A stretch of DNA of 23,190 nt from Nemertoderma westbladi (lineage: Eukaryota > Xenacoelomorpha > Nemertodermatida > Nemertodermatidae). The notes under the pieces are model-generated. The model saw nothing but the letters and a program-made list of their open reading frames with translations. It ran no database searches and was not told the origin of the DNA. Positions 19,057-23,190 of this stretch are shown one piece after another. Position 1 is the first letter of the stretch; the number at the start of each line of letters is the position of its first letter. The position numbers and the translations under genes are program-made. The stretch lies in assembly GCA_032718475.1 (NCBI GenBank), contig JAUCBJ010004061.1, positions 1 to 23,190 of the forward strand, read 5' to 3'.

Positions 19057-21260
19057 TCCGTGGAAGCTGATCGCCACATCTTTTCTCTCGAGTTTCTCCT
19101 TTTTATCTCTCGGTGGTTTTCATTGGAATTATAATAAGCAATTAATAGTTTGTCAAGTCAACTAATAATAAAGGAACTGAAAAGTGTTTTGGTTGACAAA
19201 TCTGATGGCCAGAACTATACATAACTTCGGTTTCCACGGATTGGAAATGACTTCTGTGGAAATCTTCATTTTTTGAGTAGATCTGACTCAATTATTATTA
19301 TTGTTGTTGGTTAGTCTATCAACTATGTCCAATTATAAAAAATATATTGTACATTAGGTAATTATATACGTATAAACTAATATTGCAATTTCAGAAAAAT
19401 TAAAACAATAAATAAATACAAAAATATTAAATCAAATTATATATAAAACATAACACATAAAGCATAAAACAAAACAATTAAAGAAATATAGAACCTTGAA
19501 AGGGACATCTAAATAGATTCAAAGACATAACAAAGTGTTCTTATAAGAAACTAATCGCGTGGTGCTGCTGGTTGAAACAAGTAACAACCTCATGTCGCAA
19601 CGTTGTCACGTATTTGTTGACCATAGTCTTTGCGTACAACCGTGAGTGTTCGCGAATACTGGTTTTGCTTTCTGCGCAAAAAAACATCGATTTGCACGCA
19701 AACTCGAATTCTATGAAGAAAAGGGGATTCTGAGTTCCTGTCTGACATCAACCTGGAGTTTGTGAGATTTCTAACGAAATTAATGATTGTCAAAAAAAGG
19801 TTAAATAAACCGAAAATTTTAGAGTAAAAATATTGGCGGGTTGAAAAGTTATGAAGTTATAAAACTGACCGCTAGAAATTAGTTGAAGTTTCCTGTTTGC
19901 TACTAATTTACACATAAGATGGAGATTTATGGGCAATTAATTACATTATTGAGCTGAAATTGAATTATAGAAACTATAATCAATTATCTAAATAAATAAT
20001 CTATAATGATTAATGAATGAAACACTAATAGTCGAATCAATTTAGCAAAAAAGCCATAAATAATTCGCAATCAATCCGAACCACATATTTTGGATTCTAT
20101 TATTACCTTGTTAATGCCCAAAAAAAGGTCTATGAATTACTTTATTTTGCGGATCATATGTTTATTCATGGAAATTCTGCAGGGAAGAGTAAGTAGCAAA
20201 TTAGTGATGTTCCAGAATAATTTAATTAATTTCACAATAAGCTGTGATTCAATGGGAAATTAGTAATATTTACACTGGCGTGTTACACATTAATTGCTAT
20301 ATCTCGGTAACTAGAAGTCGCATCAAATTTATAAATATATCAAAAACTTCACGTTACATAAAGGAAACCGTTGTAAAAACATTATCCAATTCCACTGCAA
20401 GGAAATTTCACAATTTCCATTAATGTTAGTGAAGATTTTTCACATAATTAAATTGTGATTGCTCTATTGATTTTAGGTGTAATTTATTTATTTGTTTTAG
20501 TTTGAAAACTACAATAGTTTATCATATAACAAATACATTTTTTGGGGATACAGGTTTTTGAGGTCGATAAATCCGATGGACGAGGTTACATCCACCCATT
20601 TAGTAGAGAAGTTGTGTAAATAAGGTCCTTATATTGTAACAGCAAAATTGGTATTAAAAATGGTTAAATTATTTAGTAGACAAATTTCCGTTGCTCTGGA
20701 AACTAAATTGGTAACCATATAGAAGTGCATACTTCTGTCAATCGATAGTCATTAGAGTAAAGTTTGTCTGTACCAAATTTGGAGAAAATCAAACCAATAG
20801 ACCCCTTGTTGCTATGTAAAATCCATGTTGCTAAGGAAAGAAACAGGAAATTGAAGGTGATTCCGCATAATATATTATTATAGACTTTTTAGGTCTATAG
20901 AATAGAATAGAAGAATAGAAGGTAATGTAGAATAAAAAAAAATTGGTTTGGATGAATTGCGAATTTGTTACGGGTTGACCCCCTTTTTGGCCAGATTGGC
21001 TATAATCTATAATTAACTAATAATGTTTTAGCATCCAAAAAAGGAATTAATCTAATGATGTAACATCGAAAATAAAAAATAACCTTTTAGCAGCCAAAAA
21101 TCACAACTCAACCCGACTTGCCGACTTAAAACTATCACGGTAATCCGCTAAGTTATTCCGATAATATAAATAATATATTAATATATTATATTATATTATT
21201 ATTATAATAATATAAGTATAATATCTGCACTTTATCGTCCCTTCCCTGGCACTGTGTCCC
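19057..21260. other. AT-rich intergenic region
   Basis: No gene is recognised over 2.2 kb between the convergent CFAP100 (+) and PNPLA8-like (-) genes. It holds an AATAAA at 19167-19172, an A-rich stretch at about 19390-19480, a small hairpin ATAGACTTTTTAGGTCTAT near 20880, and TA-rich simple sequence at about 21160-21220. ORFs here are under 70 codons and look random. Confidence 0.5.
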
Positions 21261-21293
21261 TTTAATGATTCGAAAATAGATGGAATATTTATT
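21261..21293 (-). terminator. Candidate polyadenylation signals of the PNPLA8-like gene
   Basis: On the minus strand AATAAA (21288-21293) overlaps the stop codon, and ATTAAA (21261-21266) lies 22 nt after it. Either could serve; if used, the 3' UTR would be very short. Confidence 0.35.
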
Positions 21294-23142
21294 CCAAATC
21301 GCATCGAAATTTCAACCAATCAACGAGCCGTTGTCTTCGCGACCTAGTCCGACTCAATGACGTCACAGCTGCCTCCAGTTTGAGCCTATTGTCCCGGATG
21401 TAATTCTCCGCGTCTTCGATCAATAAATCGAACTTTTCCGGACGAACTTCGTCGATTGCCACGTGTTCCCGGAGCTCCGGATTGAACCGGAAGTACTGAG
21501 CCGGAAGTAGCAGATCGTTGAGCGTCGTGTGCACCTTCTGGGTGTCCGTCACGCTGTCCATCATCATAAAGAGTTTACCGAGAAAGGAAGAAAATCCTTC
21601 GGGGGATGGTTGGCTGGACTGAGGGAGGCGTCCAGTTCCTATGGATACGAGGCACTGTACCGGGACTCCCGGCCACATTAACTGGGATTCGTGGACGGCG
21701 ATCCCAGCGGGGTTGTTGGTCAGCAGGGAGCCATCCTGGTGGACGCGATCGTCGAGTTTAATCTCCTCGAAGTATCCGGGAGCGGCGGTGGAAGCTCGGA
21801 GCGCCTCGACGTAACGGCGGTCGCAATCCCCGGGGTACACGCTGGGAGTGCGGGGGGAGTAGTTGCGGAACACGTAGGGGTGGAGGAAACGCTCGCTAAC
21901 GAGCGTAGAGACCACAGAGAGGAGGGGAGTAGAGTCGGAGCGGGAGGAGAGAATCATGAGATCGTCGGATTCAGGGTAACTGCGGAGGACTTGGGTCCAC
22001 TGCTCGGCGTCGTAGTAAGCGTGGGAGGTTAGCAGCTTACCGGTGCCGAGTACCCGACTGCGAGAGAAGACCCGAGCCGGCATGCTGCGGTAGTTATCGA
22101 CGCACTCCGCTATGGAGGTTCGAGCTGCAAACAGTTGCGATGTGATGATAGCCCCGGTGCTGACGCCAATAACGTAGTCGAAAGCGTTGAGTATCGAGCC
22201 GGGATACATCGAGTCGAGGTGTTGGAGTATCGCCAGGGAGACCATACCACGAGAGCCGCCCCCGTCTACTGACAGGATGTTTAGACCCCGGTGTCTTGGC
22301 GTAGACGGACGGCCCAACATACGGAGGTTCATGTTGCACAAACCCCGCACTCTGGGGTCGTTACTCACCCGTTTTATATAAAGCAAATTGGAAACCAAAG
22401 ACAGTCTAACGGCCCGCGCTCTGCATTCTGAGTATTTAATAATAATTTTAGAAATTTCTTCCAACAATATTATTCTATCTATATCTTTCGCAGAAACACT
22501 TAAAGAAGAAACCAGATCGTCCAGTTTACTGTAAATCTCGGTTTTAAGCTCTGGTTTCCCGGACTTATCAGCAGTACCGGTACTATTTGCGTTTTTAAAC
22601 CTGAGAGTTTTGGAACTTAGAGATTCCCCAACTGCATTAAATATGTAGGTGTAATCCGGCCACTTACTGTCGCTGTTTGCATTGGACTTCACGTCCTTAG
22701 AAACCTTTACGCTGTTGAACTCATCATTAGACTCGTTCTTACATAAATATATTGTATCACCAGAAGGATCTACGACATCATCTTTAGGTAAATCTAATAA
22801 GTTAACATATTTAGAGAAATCAACAGTGGAATCGATTTCAACATCTGAAAAGCGCGGAGAGTCCACGACTTTCGCGGGCAAACGCTTTCGCTTCATAAAC
22901 TTAAGTAGACGGTTCGATCCCAGTAAAGTAGATGGCAAAGTCAACGATATCTTAATTTTCGAATAATTTTCACGATAATTATTTGCTTTTTGGGAAGTTA
23001 GTTTAGTATCAGGATTGCCATCTTTTATACTTCCACCAACAAGGTGGCGGTGGCGGTATGTAGCTGTGCCTGTGAGGTGCGGGGCAAACCTTAAAATAAC
23101 TGGAAAAGTTATATTATTATACAACTTATAAATAATATCCAT
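21289..23142 (-). CDS. PNPLA8: Calcium-independent phospholipase A2-gamma-like patatin phospholipase (PNPLA8 class), intronless
   Basis: This 617-residue enzyme should hydrolyse acyl chains of membrane phospholipids. Family members act at mitochondria, peroxisomes and ER. The patatin domain covers about residues 285-495: oxyanion-hole motif DGGGSRG (293-299), nucleophile elbow GVSTG with Ser328, and the dyad Asp at 470 in DGS, where family members usually have DGG. FDYVIGVSTGAI, SHAYYD, VFRNY, ASTAAPGYF, NNPAGIAVHE and VSIGTGR closely follow human PNPLA8 as I know it. A helical segment at about 215-275 matches the region before the patatin domain. The C-terminal part, with YFRFNP and the final DWLKF, is also conserved. 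Residues 1-215 are low in similarity and AT-rich in codon use, unlike the GC-rich catalytic part. The N terminus has few acids and several basic residues, so a mitochondrial presequence is possible. Human PNPLA8 is longer (782) and multi-exon; this copy has no intron. Confidence 0.92.
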   Translation of the reverse strand: MDIIYKLYNNITFPVILRFAPHLTGTATYRHRHLVGGSIKDGNPDTKLTSQKANNYRENYSKIKISLTLPSTLLGSNRLLKFMKRKRLPAKVVDSPRFSDVEIDSTVDFSKYVNLLDLPKDDVVDPSGDTIYLCKNESNDEFNSVKVSKDVKSNANSDSKWPDYTYIFNAVGESLSSKTLRFKNANSTGTADKSGKPELKTEIYSKLDDLVSSLSVSAKDIDRIILLEEISKIIIKYSECRARAVRLSLVSNLLYIKRVSNDPRVRGLCNMNLRMLGRPSTPRHRGLNILSVDGGGSRGMVSLAILQHLDSMYPGSILNAFDYVIGVSTGAIITSQLFAARTSIAECVDNYRSMPARVFSRSRVLGTGKLLTSHAYYDAEQWTQVLRSYPESDDLMILSSRSDSTPLLSVVSTLVSERFLHPYVFRNYSPRTPSVYPGDCDRRYVEALRASTAAPGYFEEIKLDDRVHQDGSLLTNNPAGIAVHESQLMWPGVPVQCLVSIGTGRLPQSSQPSPEGFSSFLGKLFMMMDSVTDTQKVHTTLNDLLLPAQYFRFNPELREHVAIDEVRPEKFDLLIEDAENYIRDNRLKLEAAVTSLSRTRSRRQRLVDWLKFRCDLE

Positions 23143-23190
23143 AAGTGAATTAACAGTTTAACACAACAAACGATAATGATAGGCTGATAC
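23143..23190. other. 5' flank of the PNPLA8-like gene
   Basis: Only 48 bp upstream of the start codon are in the window. An upstream non-coding exon cannot be excluded. Confidence 0.4.

Noticed and set aside
18667-19134. His/Pro/Cys-rich ORFs on both strands
   Set aside because: They are translations of the ATTGCAGGGGTG minisatellite in several frames at once.

Overview
The window is eukaryotic nuclear DNA from an animal, most likely a marine invertebrate. The evidence is a bilaterian-type BMP R-Smad (Smad1/5/8 class), an iPLA2-gamma-like patatin phospholipase (PNPLA8 class), the spliced 3' end of the ciliary gene CFAP100, LINE debris, a tRNA-derived SINE and many foldback/TIR elements in AT-rich DNA. 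Motifs such as TAGGCCTAC and ACCGGTAC recur throughout. I cannot fix the phylum from sequence alone.

Layout: 360-1829 (-) is an intact, intronless Smad1/5/8. 2304-2978 is a foldback element with A-rich inverted arms and a 9-bp target duplication. 3122-6492 is a self-nested transposon: one ~1.68-kb TIR element sits inside another copy of the same family, each with its own 9-bp target-site duplication. 6807-8086 is a dead LINE reverse transcriptase. 8430-8700 (-) is a tRNA-derived SINE directly followed by a complete hammerhead-ribozyme core (8580-8622). 8734-10336 is a cluster of foldback and TIR elements. 10760-11034 (+) looks like the last two exons of an unidentified gene. 11168-14540 holds more TIR and hairpin elements and a tRNA-like relic.

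15452-18338 (+) contains the last two exons of CFAP100. The 2.56-kb intron between them holds a tandemly expanded MITE (93-94 bp unit) and a 39-bp minisatellite whose unit resembles the exon/intron donor junction. 18706-19056 is a GC-rich minisatellite. 19057-21260 is AT-rich with no recognisable gene. 21289-23142 (-) is an intact, intronless PNPLA8-like gene.

The protein genes do not form a functional unit: BMP signal transduction, cilium inner-arm assembly and phospholipid hydrolysis are unrelated neighbours. The unusual material is the hammerhead-bearing SINE, the self-nested 9-bp-TSD element and the splice-donor-like minisatellite.
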